Shown: positions 1 through 9,239, numbered from the stretch's first letter. The stretch is DNA of 34,658 bases from Sedimentisphaerales bacterium (GCA_016930295.1 JAFGHE010000159.1:1-34658), one strand, 5' to 3'. Translations and numbers: made by a program. Notes: generated by a model from the letters alone, not told the origin.

Positions 1-39
1 CTGGAAGCTTGAGCTACTTTAAAATCAAAAAAATGTGTA

Positions 40-69
40 TTGACTCTGGGATGAAAATCATCATAATAT
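40..69 (+). promoter_or_regulatory. Candidate sigma70 promoter for the ABC cassette
   Basis: TTGACT and TAATAT are separated by 18 nt, about 120 nt upstream of the first gene of the cassette. The -35 matches 5 of 6 consensus bases and the -10 matches 4 of 6. This is a by-eye match in AT-rich DNA, so the call is weak. Confidence 0.25.
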
Positions 70-191
70 TTCACATTATGGAGTGGGAACTTTGGTTAAT
101 CAAAATCGCCATTGACCACTACAACTAATTGTAATAACTATATTTACAACCGGGCCGGTCGGTTCGGGAGCAGTTAGGAGATACTATAACG

Positions 192-923
192 GTGAAAGAT
201 GTAATGATTAGTGTTCAGGAGTTGCGGCGTAGTTTTGGTCCGCTGGTGGCGGTGGATGGGATATCGTTTGAGGTGGGCAAAGGCGAGGTGCTGGGGTTTC
301 TGGGGCCCAATGGTGCCGGCAAGAGTACGGCTATGAAGATGCTGACCTGCTTTTTGCCGCCGGACAGCGGTACGGCCAGTATTTGCGGGTATGATATTAT
401 CAAAGACCCGATCAAGGTGAGAGAATCGGTGGGTTACCTGGCGGAGAATGCCCCGGCCTACGGGGAGATGACAGTGGGCTCGTTCCTGAATTTTATCTGC
501 GATGCGCGGGAGATTAAAGGCGCCCGGCGTAAAGAGGCCATCGGACGAGTGGTCAAGCTCTGTTCCATTGAATCGGTGTATCATCAAAGTATCGAGACCC
601 TGTCCAAGGGCTATCGGCGGCGCGTGGGTCTGGCCCAGGCATTGATTCACGATCCCCAGGTCCTGATCCTGGACGAGCCGACCGACGGGCTGGATCCCAA
701 TCAGAAATATGAGGTTCGCCAGCTCATTAATAAAATGGCTAAAGATAAATGCATTATCATCTCAACCCATATCCTGGAGGAAGTGGAGGCCATCTGTACC
801 CGCACGATTATCATTGCGAGGGGGAAAATACTGGTGGATTCCACGCCTGCAAAATTAAAGGAAGAATATCACTGCTCGCTGGACGAAGTATTCAGGAAGA
901 TCACCCGCAAAAAAAGTGCATAA
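192..923 (+). CDS. ABC transporter ATP-binding protein (GldA-like)
   Basis: ATPase subunit of an ABC-2 type exporter; it would hydrolyse ATP on the cytoplasmic side and drive the permease encoded next. Visible motifs are Walker A GPNGAGKST at residues 38-46, the signature LSKGY (a variant of LSGGQ) followed by RRRVGLAQAL, and Walker B VLILDEPTDGLDP. The C-terminal SLDEVFRKIT is typical of the GldA/CcmA-like subgroup. I take the GTG at 192 because AGGAG lies 11 nt upstream; an ATG at 204 is possible but is too far from that site. It is followed after about 50 nt by the permease and then by a GldG-like protein and a DUF4340 protein, a cassette seen beyond gliding Bacteroidetes. The substrate is unknown, and gliding should not be assumed. 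Confidence 0.93.
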   Translation: MKDVMISVQELRRSFGPLVAVDGISFEVGKGEVLGFLGPNGAGKSTAMKMLTCFLPPDSGTASICGYDIIKDPIKVRESVGYLAENAPAYGEMTVGSFLNFICDAREIKGARRKEAIGRVVKLCSIESVYHQSIETLSKGYRRRVGLAQALIHDPQVLILDEPTDGLDPNQKYEVRQLINKMAKDKCIIISTHILEEVEAICTRTIIIARGKILVDSTPAKLKEEYHCSLDEVFRKITRKKSA

Positions 924-975
924 GAAAACATATTACATATTAAAATGAAAAAATTAAAATTTGGAGCATAAATTT

Positions 976-1707
976 ATGAATGGTTTCTGGACGGTTTGCA
1001 AGAGGGAGTTGAAGGGCTATTTCGTCACCCCGGTGGCGTATGTGTTCCTGGTGATATTTTTATCGTTCGCCGGGTATATGCCTTTCCGGGACAAATTTTT
1101 TGAGTTTCGCCAGGCGGACATGCGGCTGTTTTTCAGTATGATACCGCTTCTGCTGGTGTTAATAGCGCCGTGTACGGCGATGCGACTCTGGTCGGAAGAG
1201 CGCAGAAGCGGGTCGATTGAACTGCTGCTGACGCTGCCGATAACGGTGAGGCAGGCGGTCCTCGGAAAATTCGTGGCGGCCTGGTTATTCCTGGGACTGG
1301 CACTGTTGCTGACCATTCCCATGCCGTTAACGGTCGCCTATCTGGGCGAACCGGATATCGGGCAAATCGTGCTAGGCTACCTGGGCGCGTTCTTAATGGC
1401 CGGGAGTTACCTGGCCGTGGGCAGTTTTTTCTCGGCATTGAGCAAAAACCAGGTCATCAGCTTTATACTGGCGGTCGTGGCCTGCGGGATCCTGCTTTTT
1501 GCCGGGATGCCGACCACGCTGGATTATCTCTCCGGTTTCCTGCCGGCGACGGTGGTATCAGCGTTTGAAACGCTCAGTATTCAGAATCATTTCAATACGA
1601 TACAGAGAGGTGTGCTGCAGTTCCGGGACATATCGTTCTTTATCATTTTGATGGCCGGCTGGATCTGGGGTTGCACGGTTGTTCTTGATGAAAGGAAGGC
1701 TGCCTGA
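976..1707 (+). CDS. ABC-2 type permease (GldF-like)
   Basis: Integral membrane permease partner of the preceding ATPase. The 244-residue product starts with a short cytoplasmic stretch (CKRELKGYFVTPVAY, typical of ABC-2 permeases of this group). It has about six hydrophobic segments, including VFLVIFLSFAGYM, MIPLLLVLIAPCTAM and VISFILAVVACGILLFAG. The ORF track begins at a TTG at 961, but GGAG at 963-966 sits 9 nt before the ATG at 976, so I place the start there. The stop TGA overlaps the ATG of the next gene by one base, which implies translational coupling with the GldG-like protein. It most resembles GldF; the transported substrate cannot be read from sequence. Confidence 0.88.
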   Translation: MNGFWTVCKRELKGYFVTPVAYVFLVIFLSFAGYMPFRDKFFEFRQADMRLFFSMIPLLLVLIAPCTAMRLWSEERRSGSIELLLTLPITVRQAVLGKFVAAWLFLGLALLLTIPMPLTVAYLGEPDIGQIVLGYLGAFLMAGSYLAVGSFFSALSKNQVISFILAVVACGILLFAGMPTTLDYLSGFLPATVVSAFETLSIQNHFNTIQRGVLQFRDISFFIILMAGWIWGCTVVLDERKAA

Positions 1708-3734
1708 TGAACAGAACAATAAAAGCCATATTTGCCATATTCTTTATCGGTGTAATCACCTTCAGTGCGATCAGTATATGTCAGAACCTGGATGCCAGAT
1801 TATCGTGGAAGGCGGATTTAACCCAGCAGAAGATATATTCGCTCTCGGACGGCACCAAATCGATCCTGGCCAAATTGAACCAACCCATCACCATCAAGCT
1901 GTATTATTCCAAGACGGCGTCCATGAAGGCCACGGATGATATTCAGCAATATAACGAGTATTACTTCTTTGTCAGGGCCCTGCTGGAAGAATATGCCGCC
2001 CAATCGAACGGCATGGTGAAACTGGAAGTGATCGATCCCCGCCCCTATTCCGAGGATGAACAGGAAGCACTGCGTTATGGTTTGCGGCGGTTTCAGATTA
2101 CTGAAGATGAGAGTTACTTTTTCGGGCTGGTCGCCAAAACCGAATTCGGGGCTACGAAATCAATCGAATTTTTCAGTCAGGACCGGCAGAATTTTGTGGA
2201 ATATGACATCAGCTATTTAATTGATACCCTGCTGACCCGGGAGAAACGTAGAATCGGGGTGCTCAGTTCCCTGCCGGTGATGGGTGATGATGTGACCGGC
2301 TATATGGCCCAGATGAAACGTATGCAGGGTCAGGAACTGGAACTGCCGTGGGAGCTTGTCACAGCCCTGAAAAAGAAATATGATGTTATCAGATTGGAAC
2401 CCGACCTTGATAGCATTGAAGATATTGACATCCTGCTGCTCATCCATCCCAAGGATTTACCCCAAAAGACACTCTTTGCAATTGACCAGTTTGTACTCAG
2501 GGGAGGTCGAACCATCGTATCTGTGGACCCGCATTGTTTCCTGGACCTGCCGGACCCGCAGGCGATGAGACAGGGTATTCCCCCGGAGTCAGGCAGCTCA
2601 AATCTTTCGAAACTGATGAATACCTGGGGCGTTAACATGAAACCCGATATCTTTGCCGGAGATTTGAATCTGGCCATGAAAATGATGCGCAGAAACGGGG
2701 CCCCCGAAACAATCATAGGTATCCTGGAACTCAAAAAGCCCGACTGCTTCAATACGAAAAATACTATTACCACTGACCTCAATCAGGTCCAGGTCTGGTT
2801 TGCCGGAGCGCTGGAACAACTTACCACGGACTCGGAGGACACAGAGGAAAAAGATAAAGACACCAACCAACCTTCCTGTAATTTTGTGCCACTGCTGACC
2901 ACTACCCCGCAGGGGAACACCTGGAAGGTCAGCAATCCCTATGAACTGCAAATGATGAACAGTGAAAGCCTGATGGCCAATTTTACACCCGGTACCAAAC
3001 CGGTGGTTCTCGGCGGCCTGATTACGGGCCGGTTCAAATCGGCGTTTCCCGACGGGATTGAAGTGGAGGTGGAATCCGAAGCCGATCCTGAATCTGATGA
3101 AGACGGGACAAAACCTGAAAAGGAGATGAAAAAAATAACCGGCCTGATCGAAGCGGCGGAAGATACCGACTGCGCGGTGGTAATTTTTACCGATGTTGAC
3201 TTCCTGGCCAATCACGTGGCCTTTTCTTCCCATCCCCTGTTTGGCATGTTCCCGCGTGGTGACAACCTGGCTTTAGTGCTGAATACCCTCGAAAGTATCA
3301 GCGGGTCCGGCGATCTGATAGCCATCCGCAGCCGGGGTAATTTCCAACGGCCCTTTACCCTGATAGACGAGATAGAGAAAGAAACCCAGAAAGAAACCGC
3401 CGAGGAAGAAGAAAAAATCACGGCTGAAATAGAAAAGTATCAGGAAGAATTAAGAAACATCGTCAATGAGGCCCGTAATAAGGGAGAAACCGTTATCGAC
3501 GCGGCGGAACTGGCCGGGCCCACGGCAGAAATCAATAATAAGATACGTATCGCCGAGGGCGAACTGCGTAAGGTTCAGGACAAGAGACGGCAAAAAATCG
3601 AGGCCCTGCAGAACCGGCTCAAAATGTTCAATATACTGCTGGCTCCCGCGATTATCATGGTCATTGTCATTGTTTTATCACTGCGGCGATCCCTGCTGCG
3701 CCGGCGTTATATCAGCCATGCCAGTGATGCGTAA
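1707..3734 (+). CDS. GldG-like ABC transporter auxiliary protein
   Basis: Large extracytoplasmic component of the ABC cassette (ABC_transp_aux type). One N-terminal membrane segment (about residues 5-25) is followed by a long soluble region. A charged coiled-coil-like stretch rich in E, K and Q spans about 555-635, and a second membrane segment (ILLAPAIIMVIVIVLSL) lies near 645-662 before a basic tail. The GldG-type early motif DLTQQKIYSLSDGTKSIL is visible. AAGGAAGG lies 7 nt before the ATG, and the start overlaps the upstream stop. The 675 residues include an acidic low-complexity stretch near 455-475. The family is thought to help the exporter in the periplasm; the precise job here is unknown. 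Confidence 0.88.
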   Translation: MNRTIKAIFAIFFIGVITFSAISICQNLDARLSWKADLTQQKIYSLSDGTKSILAKLNQPITIKLYYSKTASMKATDDIQQYNEYYFFVRALLEEYAAQSNGMVKLEVIDPRPYSEDEQEALRYGLRRFQITEDESYFFGLVAKTEFGATKSIEFFSQDRQNFVEYDISYLIDTLLTREKRRIGVLSSLPVMGDDVTGYMAQMKRMQGQELELPWELVTALKKKYDVIRLEPDLDSIEDIDILLLIHPKDLPQKTLFAIDQFVLRGGRTIVSVDPHCFLDLPDPQAMRQGIPPESGSSNLSKLMNTWGVNMKPDIFAGDLNLAMKMMRRNGAPETIIGILELKKPDCFNTKNTITTDLNQVQVWFAGALEQLTTDSEDTEEKDKDTNQPSCNFVPLLTTTPQGNTWKVSNPYELQMMNSESLMANFTPGTKPVVLGGLITGRFKSAFPDGIEVEVESEADPESDEDGTKPEKEMKKITGLIEAAEDTDCAVVIFTDVDFLANHVAFSSHPLFGMFPRGDNLALVLNTLESISGSGDLIAIRSRGNFQRPFTLIDEIEKETQKETAEEEEKITAEIEKYQEELRNIVNEARNKGETVIDAAELAGPTAEINNKIRIAEGELRKVQDKRRQKIEALQNRLKMFNILLAPAIIMVIVIVLSLRRSLLRRRYISHASDA

Positions 3735-3775
3735 CTGATACGAAAAAAAATCGAAATAATTAGCCCAAATAATTT

Positions 3776-3870
3776 ACAAGCTGAATCTTGAACACTCAGC
3801 CTGTTAGTGGAATATCCGATTATTCTTTGGATATTCTGAGGGATCGCTGAAAGTTCAGGATTTATCGTAC
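3776..3870 (+). repeat. Dispersed structured repeat, copy A
   Basis: This roughly 94-nt intergenic element aligns without gaps to 18348-18441 (about 68 of 90 bases identical by hand count, plus the preceding CAAG). It contains a short hairpin GCTGA/TCAGC at 3780-3800 and a central perfect stem AATATCC/GGATATT at 3811-3835. Its third stem is partly broken compared with copy B. It sits between the GldG-like and DUF4340 genes and would be transcribed with them. Confidence 0.65.
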
Positions 3871-3913
3871 AAAAAATATGGTAATAATACAGGAGTAGAA
3901 TCAGGAGTTCTCA

Positions 3914-5062
3914 ATGAGCGACAAAAATCTTTCGATTCTCGGTGTGGCAGCTGTGATTATGGCGGGTCTGGCCTTTCTGGTATCCTTTCTCACGCACCAG
4001 GAAGTGGTTACGACCAAATCTGATGTCCCCCTGTTTCAGGGACTGAACACGGCATTGATCGATACCATTGTCTTAACCCGACAGGATGAAAAAGCGACCC
4101 TCCAGCGCAAGGGCAACGGGTTTGTGGTTACGGATAAGGACAATTATCCGGCCGCACTGCCCAAGATAAATAACCTGTTGACCTCCCTGCTGGAGATCAA
4201 AAGCGGCGAACGGTTGACCGACAATCCCGACAACTTTGAAGAGCTGGAAGTAACCGAAGACAAGGCCCAGCATGTAATACGATTCCTGGATAAGGATCAA
4301 AAGCTGATTACCGGAATAATCGTGGGTAAACGAATGCCCGAAGGGAACGGCACCTGCGTGCGCAAGCTCACTAACGATGAGAAACAGAGCAACCAGGTCT
4401 ATGTTTCACCCGAGGTTCGCTGGCTGCAGACCTCGGCCCTGAGTTTTGTGGATAAAGAAATTTTCAAAGTCACCCAAGAAGACATCGCGCGTGTTACCGT
4501 TACCGGGCCCGAAGGGTCTTACTCGATTTCCTCCGATGAAATTGGCAATATCAATATGCTGAACATCCCGGCAGGCAAGACCGCCAAAGGCACTGAATAT
4601 GAGCGGGTTTTTTCGGCACTGACCTCTCTGGATTTTCAGGATGTGCAAAAACAATCCGATAAGAATGCCGATCTGAAATTTGAACACACCTATGTATGCC
4701 AATTAAAAGACAAGACCGTCTGTACCTTTGACATAGCCAAAAAGGACAATAACTATTATATCACATGCCGGTCGGAATATACCGAGGAATTACCACAAAA
4801 TACCCCGGAGTTCATTCAGTCTATGAAACAAAACAAGACAGATGAGGAACTCAAGGAGATGGAGGCAAAATTTCTGGCCCGGGACGCATCCAATGGTTTT
4901 AACAAAAAACATACCGGCTGGATCTACCAGATTCCCAGCTACAAAGCCGAGGTGATGACTAAAAAACTCGCTGATCTTCTCGAAGATAAGGTGGAGGAAG
5001 AAAAGGACGATTCCCCTGAAACCGAATCGGCGGACCTGAATGACAATACGGAACCCGGTTAA
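3914..5062 (+). CDS. DUF4340 domain-containing protein
   Basis: This membrane-anchored, mostly extracytoplasmic protein of 382 residues is the last gene of the ABC cassette. A hydrophobic segment (LSILGVAAVIMAGLAFLVSFL) lies at about residues 6-26. It is followed by repeated DUF4340-type modules; landmarks are IVLTRQDEKATLQRKG, VGKRMPEGNGTCVRK and DKEIFKVTQEDIARVTV. The acidic C-terminus is low complexity. AGGAG stands 7 nt before the ATG. DUF4340 proteins commonly follow GldFG-like genes, and I infer a role in the same complex. Repeat copy A fills the gap before this gene. The biochemical function is not known. Confidence 0.85.
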   Translation: MSDKNLSILGVAAVIMAGLAFLVSFLTHQEVVTTKSDVPLFQGLNTALIDTIVLTRQDEKATLQRKGNGFVVTDKDNYPAALPKINNLLTSLLEIKSGERLTDNPDNFEELEVTEDKAQHVIRFLDKDQKLITGIIVGKRMPEGNGTCVRKLTNDEKQSNQVYVSPEVRWLQTSALSFVDKEIFKVTQEDIARVTVTGPEGSYSISSDEIGNINMLNIPAGKTAKGTEYERVFSALTSLDFQDVQKQSDKNADLKFEHTYVCQLKDKTVCTFDIAKKDNNYYITCRSEYTEELPQNTPEFIQSMKQNKTDEELKEMEAKFLARDASNGFNKKHTGWIYQIPSYKAEVMTKKLADLLEDKVEEEKDDSPETESADLNDNTEPG

Positions 5063-5148
5063 TAGCAGGATCTCGAAATCCTCTCACCCGGACCCGCCCG
5101 GACATCTGTCATCCGCCGGATACACTCAAAGATCGTCACTACCCCCCG

Positions 5149-5343
5149 TTATAAACCCCAGGCTTTGGCAAAGGCCTTAAAGCTGCGATCGTAGGTCTTT
5201 TCCACAGCCGACGGAAAACAACAGCCGGGCAGTTGTTTGCTCTGAAGATGATAGGTCAAACACTCACAACAAACTCCTTTACGCGAACAGCCCGGATAGC
5301 TACAGATACAGTTTTCCATATTCGATTCTTTCTGACAATCCAT
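5149..5343 (-). CDS. Small cysteine-rich protein, DUF6485-like
   Basis: Small protein with a dense Cys pattern (CICSYPGC, GVCCECLTYH, PGCCFP) and a conserved-looking end (EKTYDRSFKAFAKAWG). I recognise it as resembling the DUF6485 family, probably metal-binding; no function is established that I can name. The ORF track starts at 5355, but the ATG at 5343 is preceded by GGAGAG at suitable spacing, while the first ATG has no such site. I therefore use 5343 (64 residues); an ATG eight codons later is also possible. It lies downstream of the LptF/LptG pair on the same strand, 65 nt after them, and converges with the DUF4340 gene. Confidence 0.75.
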   Translation of the reverse strand: MDCQKESNMENCICSYPGCSRKGVCCECLTYHLQSKQLPGCCFPSAVEKTYDRSFKAFAKAWGL

Positions 5344-5408
5344 AGGTCTCTCCATAATAGATTAACAAACTTCATTAGTCTCACAACACACAACTGACAA
5401 CTGTCATT

Positions 5409-6548
5409 TCACGTTTTCATTCCATCCACGGCCAGGACCGACAAGGGCAGAAATACAATAATCGGCAGCCAGGCCGCCAGGTAGGGTACCAGTACATCCC
5501 CTCCCAGCAGCTTGCAGGTAAAGGTGACCACAAAACACCCGCCGGCACCCATAAACGCCAGGAACATCGCTGACCTGGTACTTCGTATCTCCCGTGACAC
5601 AAGCATGGTCAGTCCCAGCAGCAGCATAATCATATTTATAATCGGATCGGTAATACGAAAATTAATCTCGCTCTTGGCCTCGGCCTGGTCCGCAGCCGTC
5701 ATGTTACCCCGACGCAGCAAGTCTGTGAGTTCACCGGTGCTCATCAGAGACTTGAAATCCGAATTTCTCTGCAGCAATATATCCTCCGGGGTCACGTCAG
5801 AAGGATACCTGCTTATGGATCGGACCGGATGAGTGACCGCCGCATCCGTAGGATTATCAGAGCTCTGATCATACAATCTGCCCTTTTCTAAAATCCATTC
5901 TGTTCCGTCCCAGAGCGCCTGTTCCGCGGTGATAAGGCCGACCATTTGCAGGTCCCGGCGCAGAATAATATGTATATTGGTCATGGTCATGGTGCGGGGA
6001 TCATACGCCTGGGCACAGACAAGAGCGCCTTCGCGGTCGGGAATTAAACATATCGGTATCGATTTGGGTCCTTCCAATTCATCGTGGTAGCGACTGAGCT
6101 TGTCCGCCAGACGGGGCAAAATCAGTTCCTGGTCGAGAACCATCAACATATTCAATAAAAATCCCAGGATAACGACCGGAGCGATAACACGCTTGAGGCT
6201 GACTCCACTGGCCAGGACCGCGGTCAATTCATTCTGGCGGGTCATGCGTGTCAGGGCAAATGCCGCCGCCAATAAAATAATAGTCCCGGAAAAATCACGG
6301 AAATATTCAAACAACTTGGGGCCGTAATACCCGATAATCTTGAATATCACATCCAGGGCTCCCAGCGTTTCTCCCGCGGCCGTCTCCTCCAGAAATTCAT
6401 CAAAATAGATAAACACATCTATGAGCACACGCAGAGATATCACCACCAGCAGGGCAATAAGATAATTGAACACATACTCCTGGGCAACATAACGGTCCAG
6501 GATCTTCATCAATGCCGGCCACCTGAATTTTTTTTCTGAATCACTCAT
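5409..6548 (-). CDS. LptF/LptG family permease (YjgP/YjgQ)
   Basis: Inner-membrane subunit of the LptB2FG exporter that extracts lipopolysaccharide and passes it to the periplasmic bridge. The 379 residues show the usual plan: an N-terminal cytoplasmic helix with ILDRYVAQEYVFNYLIALLVV, three membrane segments in the first third, a periplasmic beta-rich middle, and three more near the C-terminus (IINMIMLLLGLTMLVSREI onward). The motif TRQNELTAVLASGVSLKRV between TM2 and TM3 is characteristic. The length is normal for the family. It follows the second family member by 20 nt, so the two are probably one transcript. I cannot say which is LptF and which LptG. Confidence 0.9.
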   Translation of the reverse strand: MSDSEKKFRWPALMKILDRYVAQEYVFNYLIALLVVISLRVLIDVFIYFDEFLEETAAGETLGALDVIFKIIGYYGPKLFEYFRDFSGTIILLAAAFALTRMTRQNELTAVLASGVSLKRVIAPVVILGFLLNMLMVLDQELILPRLADKLSRYHDELEGPKSIPICLIPDREGALVCAQAYDPRTMTMTNIHIILRRDLQMVGLITAEQALWDGTEWILEKGRLYDQSSDNPTDAAVTHPVRSISRYPSDVTPEDILLQRNSDFKSLMSTGELTDLLRRGNMTAADQAEAKSEINFRITDPIINMIMLLLGLTMLVSREIRSTRSAMFLAFMGAGGCFVVTFTCKLLGGDVLVPYLAAWLPIIVFLPLSVLAVDGMKT

Positions 6549-6568
6549 TAAATTACTATTCTATCCTG

Positions 6569-8242
6569 TCAATTCTTTAAAAGCCGGTGGTACACAAAAA
6601 TATCGGCCAGTCCCACCACCATAATTCCGCCCCAGAGAAACATAATACCCAGCCCGATATTTTCCGGATTCCCTTCGGAAATATGCTTGCCGGTGAATAT
6701 GGTTATCAGGCAAAACGCCGCAGGCACGGAACTGACACCAAAAGCCGTCAGCAGATGTCCGCTGCGGAATACAATACCCAATGCCGCGCCCATCAGGACC
6801 AGCACCACGCAGCTGACACCAAAGGCAAAACGCGAGTTTTTTTCCGCCTGGATCTGGGCTGTCAGGCTGAGACATTCATCCTTTAACTCGTCATACAGCC
6901 GGATCAAATACGAGGAAGACCTGCCAGCCAACAAAGCGTTCATGTCCAGACCATCTTCGGGAAGAAACGACATCGTTTCAGCCTCTCGGACAATTTCTTC
7001 CGGTATATTTATTTCCGGCAGACCATAATCCGTAAGAGCATATTCGAGGCTGTCATCAAGATAATGCCACCTGACTTTATTAAAGTTTATCTGTGCTTTC
7101 GCCCTGCCCAAATCGGTATTGACCACTAATACGGCCCCGGGCGACTGAAATATTTTTTCCGGATACATATCATCGACCTGCCGATAAAGATCCACCTTTA
7201 GCGGCCATTCAGACGATGAATCCTGCGCTTTGAGAACTGCGGTCCTGGCAGACCGGGACGATCGCCCCTGCCAGCCTTTTTTCTGGAATTGCTTATCCGG
7301 GTTATCCCTGATACTGCAGCTGTCAGCGTAAACCAGTAATCGCCGCTTATAGTTGTCGTTTAAATCAATATATTGTTGAGTGTCTATCTGATTTTGACAC
7401 CATTGAAAAAAACGCTCGGTGATATACTGATGTCGAACCTGTTCATGCAATTGATAAACAGGCTCAAATCTGGTCATATCCTCTTCAATCTCCTTCAATT
7501 CCTTCAACTTTTTAAATTTGATGTCATCGGCTAATAACTGGGGCAACGGATAGGCAAAACTCCAGGTTGGAATCGTGGTGGTCTGGTTCTTATCATCAAC
7601 CATGATACAGTCATATAAACTCAGTTTTATCTGCCCGGACGGCTTGCCTTCCTCTACTGTGATATACACCTGGCTGGCATTAATCATCCATTCGATTTTC
7701 TGTTTTTCCCGCAGCAGCACGACCACACCGACAAGCCGGTCGTTTTCCGGATCGGCATAGTCAGCGTGGATTTTGACCCCCTTAAACATCTCGCCCAGAT
7801 TACCCCTTTTCTCTATTTCACGAAATATGATGGCTTTGGCATCTTCTTTTATGATCCTCTCAGAGCGGGCAATAAAATCCGGTATAACATGAAACACCAA
7901 TAAAAGGGTTATGGTGCCAACAATTAAAGACAAGGCCAGAGCCGGATAAATCAAGGTCAGTAACCCTATGCCACTGCTGCGGCAGGCCGTTATTTCATTA
8001 TCCACGGCCAGACGCCCGTAAACCAGAGTAGCCGCCAGAAGAGCGGCTATGGGCAAGACCATGGTCATGGTAATTGGTAAGGTATATAGTATTAGTTCCG
8101 GCACACGTCCCGGATTAATACTGAATTGGCGCAGAGGCTGTAACATCGCACCCAGGCCCATGACCATTGATAAAACCAGGGAAGCCAGGAAAAAAATCTT
8201 GAACAAATCTCTAAATATATATCGCTGGATAGTAAAAACCAT
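6569..8242 (-). CDS. LptF/LptG family permease with enlarged periplasmic region
   Basis: Second half of an LptFG-type permease pair. The N-terminal block (IQRYIFRDLFKIFFLASLVL, then TMVLPIAALLAATLVYGRLAVDNEITACRSSG) and the C-terminal block (FGVSCVVLVLMGAALGIVF, IMFLWGGIMVVGLADIFVYH) match the family. At about 557 residues it is far longer than the usual 350-400: the soluble middle holds roughly 200 extra residues, including a charged helical stretch (KKLKELKEIEEDMTRFEP) and a basic linker (GRSSRSARTAV). The ORF track starts at a TTG at 8251; I prefer the ATG at 8242. It is first in the operon with the 379-residue partner. Confidence 0.87.
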   Translation of the reverse strand: MVFTIQRYIFRDLFKIFFLASLVLSMVMGLGAMLQPLRQFSINPGRVPELILYTLPITMTMVLPIAALLAATLVYGRLAVDNEITACRSSGIGLLTLIYPALALSLIVGTITLLLVFHVIPDFIARSERIIKEDAKAIIFREIEKRGNLGEMFKGVKIHADYADPENDRLVGVVVLLREKQKIEWMINASQVYITVEEGKPSGQIKLSLYDCIMVDDKNQTTTIPTWSFAYPLPQLLADDIKFKKLKELKEIEEDMTRFEPVYQLHEQVRHQYITERFFQWCQNQIDTQQYIDLNDNYKRRLLVYADSCSIRDNPDKQFQKKGWQGRSSRSARTAVLKAQDSSSEWPLKVDLYRQVDDMYPEKIFQSPGAVLVVNTDLGRAKAQINFNKVRWHYLDDSLEYALTDYGLPEINIPEEIVREAETMSFLPEDGLDMNALLAGRSSSYLIRLYDELKDECLSLTAQIQAEKNSRFAFGVSCVVLVLMGAALGIVFRSGHLLTAFGVSSVPAAFCLITIFTGKHISEGNPENIGLGIMFLWGGIMVVGLADIFVYHRLLKN

Positions 8243-8453
8243 AACAGCCAAATCCGGAATTCATATATATAAGTATTTTATTTACAGCACTCTATCGGAT
8301 TATCATACTATAGGCCATCAGCCTTCTTGTCAACAGAATTGCTGTCTGGGTTTCGCGGCTCAGGGGCCGCAGGATAAGGATTACGCCTTTACACAGGCTG
8401 TGAATTTAAATAAAATACTCCTTTGACCAAGGGTTTCTTTAAGACGAGTTACT

Positions 8454-9239
8454 ATGAAAGTATCTAACCGGTTGATAAAAAAATTAGTATCAATTATCCA
8501 TCGCCCATTTATTCTGGCTCTGGATATGGTGTGTCCGCCTGTCTGTGCGGGTTGCCGGATAGAGTTAGAAAGCAACGATGCGGTGCTTTGCCGGGAATGC
8601 TGGCAAAGCTTACAGGATACCCTGCAGGATCAGGCCTGTCCTGTATGTGGTCACAGTGCCGGACGATATTCTCTGGTCAATGGCCGATGTCACCGCTGTC
8701 GTAATACCCGCCCTGTGGTTTCACGGGTCGTGCGCCTGGGAAATTATCAGACTATATTGCGTGAGTTGATCCTGGCCCTGAAATTCCGCCGTCAAAGTCG
8801 CCTGGATCATTTTCTGGGCCATCTGCTGGCAGCGGCCATATCCGGTGAGAGGGAAATCTCAGCGGCAGATATGCTGGTTCCTATTCCTCTGCACTGGCGC
8901 CGTTACTGGGCCAGACGCTATAATCAAGCCGAGCTGCTAACCCGGTCCACAGCCGCCGCCCTGCATCAACAGGGAATCCATATCCCCGTTTCAAGCGATT
9001 TAGTTCGTATTCGCAATACGCCGCCTCAAACATCCCTGACCTCGCTCACTGATCGCCTGGCAAATATCAGAGGAGCTTTTGCGGTTCGTGCAGGACATAA
9101 TTTTAAAGACAAACATATATGCTTGATCGATGATGTTACTACCACAGGCACCACGCTGAGAGTGGCTGCCGGGACACTCCGCCGGGCCGGGGCACGGAAA
9201 ATCAGTGCTGCGGTTCTGGCCGTGGCTGCTAATGATTAG
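8454..9239 (+). CDS. ComF family phosphoribosyltransferase-like protein
   Basis: ComF-type protein: an N-terminal zinc ribbon followed by a phosphoribosyltransferase fold. Cysteines sit at 27, 31, 34, 46, 49, 62, 65, 79 and 82 in CxxC-type pairs. The PRPP-binding signature ICLIDDVTTTGTTL is near residue 225, and the family stretch VPIPLHWRRYWARRYNQAELL is also present. The 261-residue length is close to typical. In naturally competent bacteria ComFC helps DNA uptake and handling, but many non-competent species have a homologue (GntX/YhgH), so the job here is not fixed. The Shine-Dalgarno is weak. It is divergent from the LPS permeases, with 200 nt between. Confidence 0.9.
   Translation: MKVSNRLIKKLVSIIHRPFILALDMVCPPVCAGCRIELESNDAVLCRECWQSLQDTLQDQACPVCGHSAGRYSLVNGRCHRCRNTRPVVSRVVRLGNYQTILRELILALKFRRQSRLDHFLGHLLAAAISGEREISAADMLVPIPLHWRRYWARRYNQAELLTRSTAAALHQQGIHIPVSSDLVRIRNTPPQTSLTSLTDRLANIRGAFAVRAGHNFKDKHICLIDDVTTTGTTLRVAAGTLRRAGARKISAAVLAVAAND

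Noticed and set aside
112-140. Second promoter candidate before the ABC cassette (TTGACC, TAACTA)
   Set aside because: The -10 matches only 2 of 6 consensus bases.
2598-3233. 211-codon ORF on the - strand
   Set aside because: Lies entirely antisense to the GldG-like gene and has no recognisable motifs; a shadow ORF.
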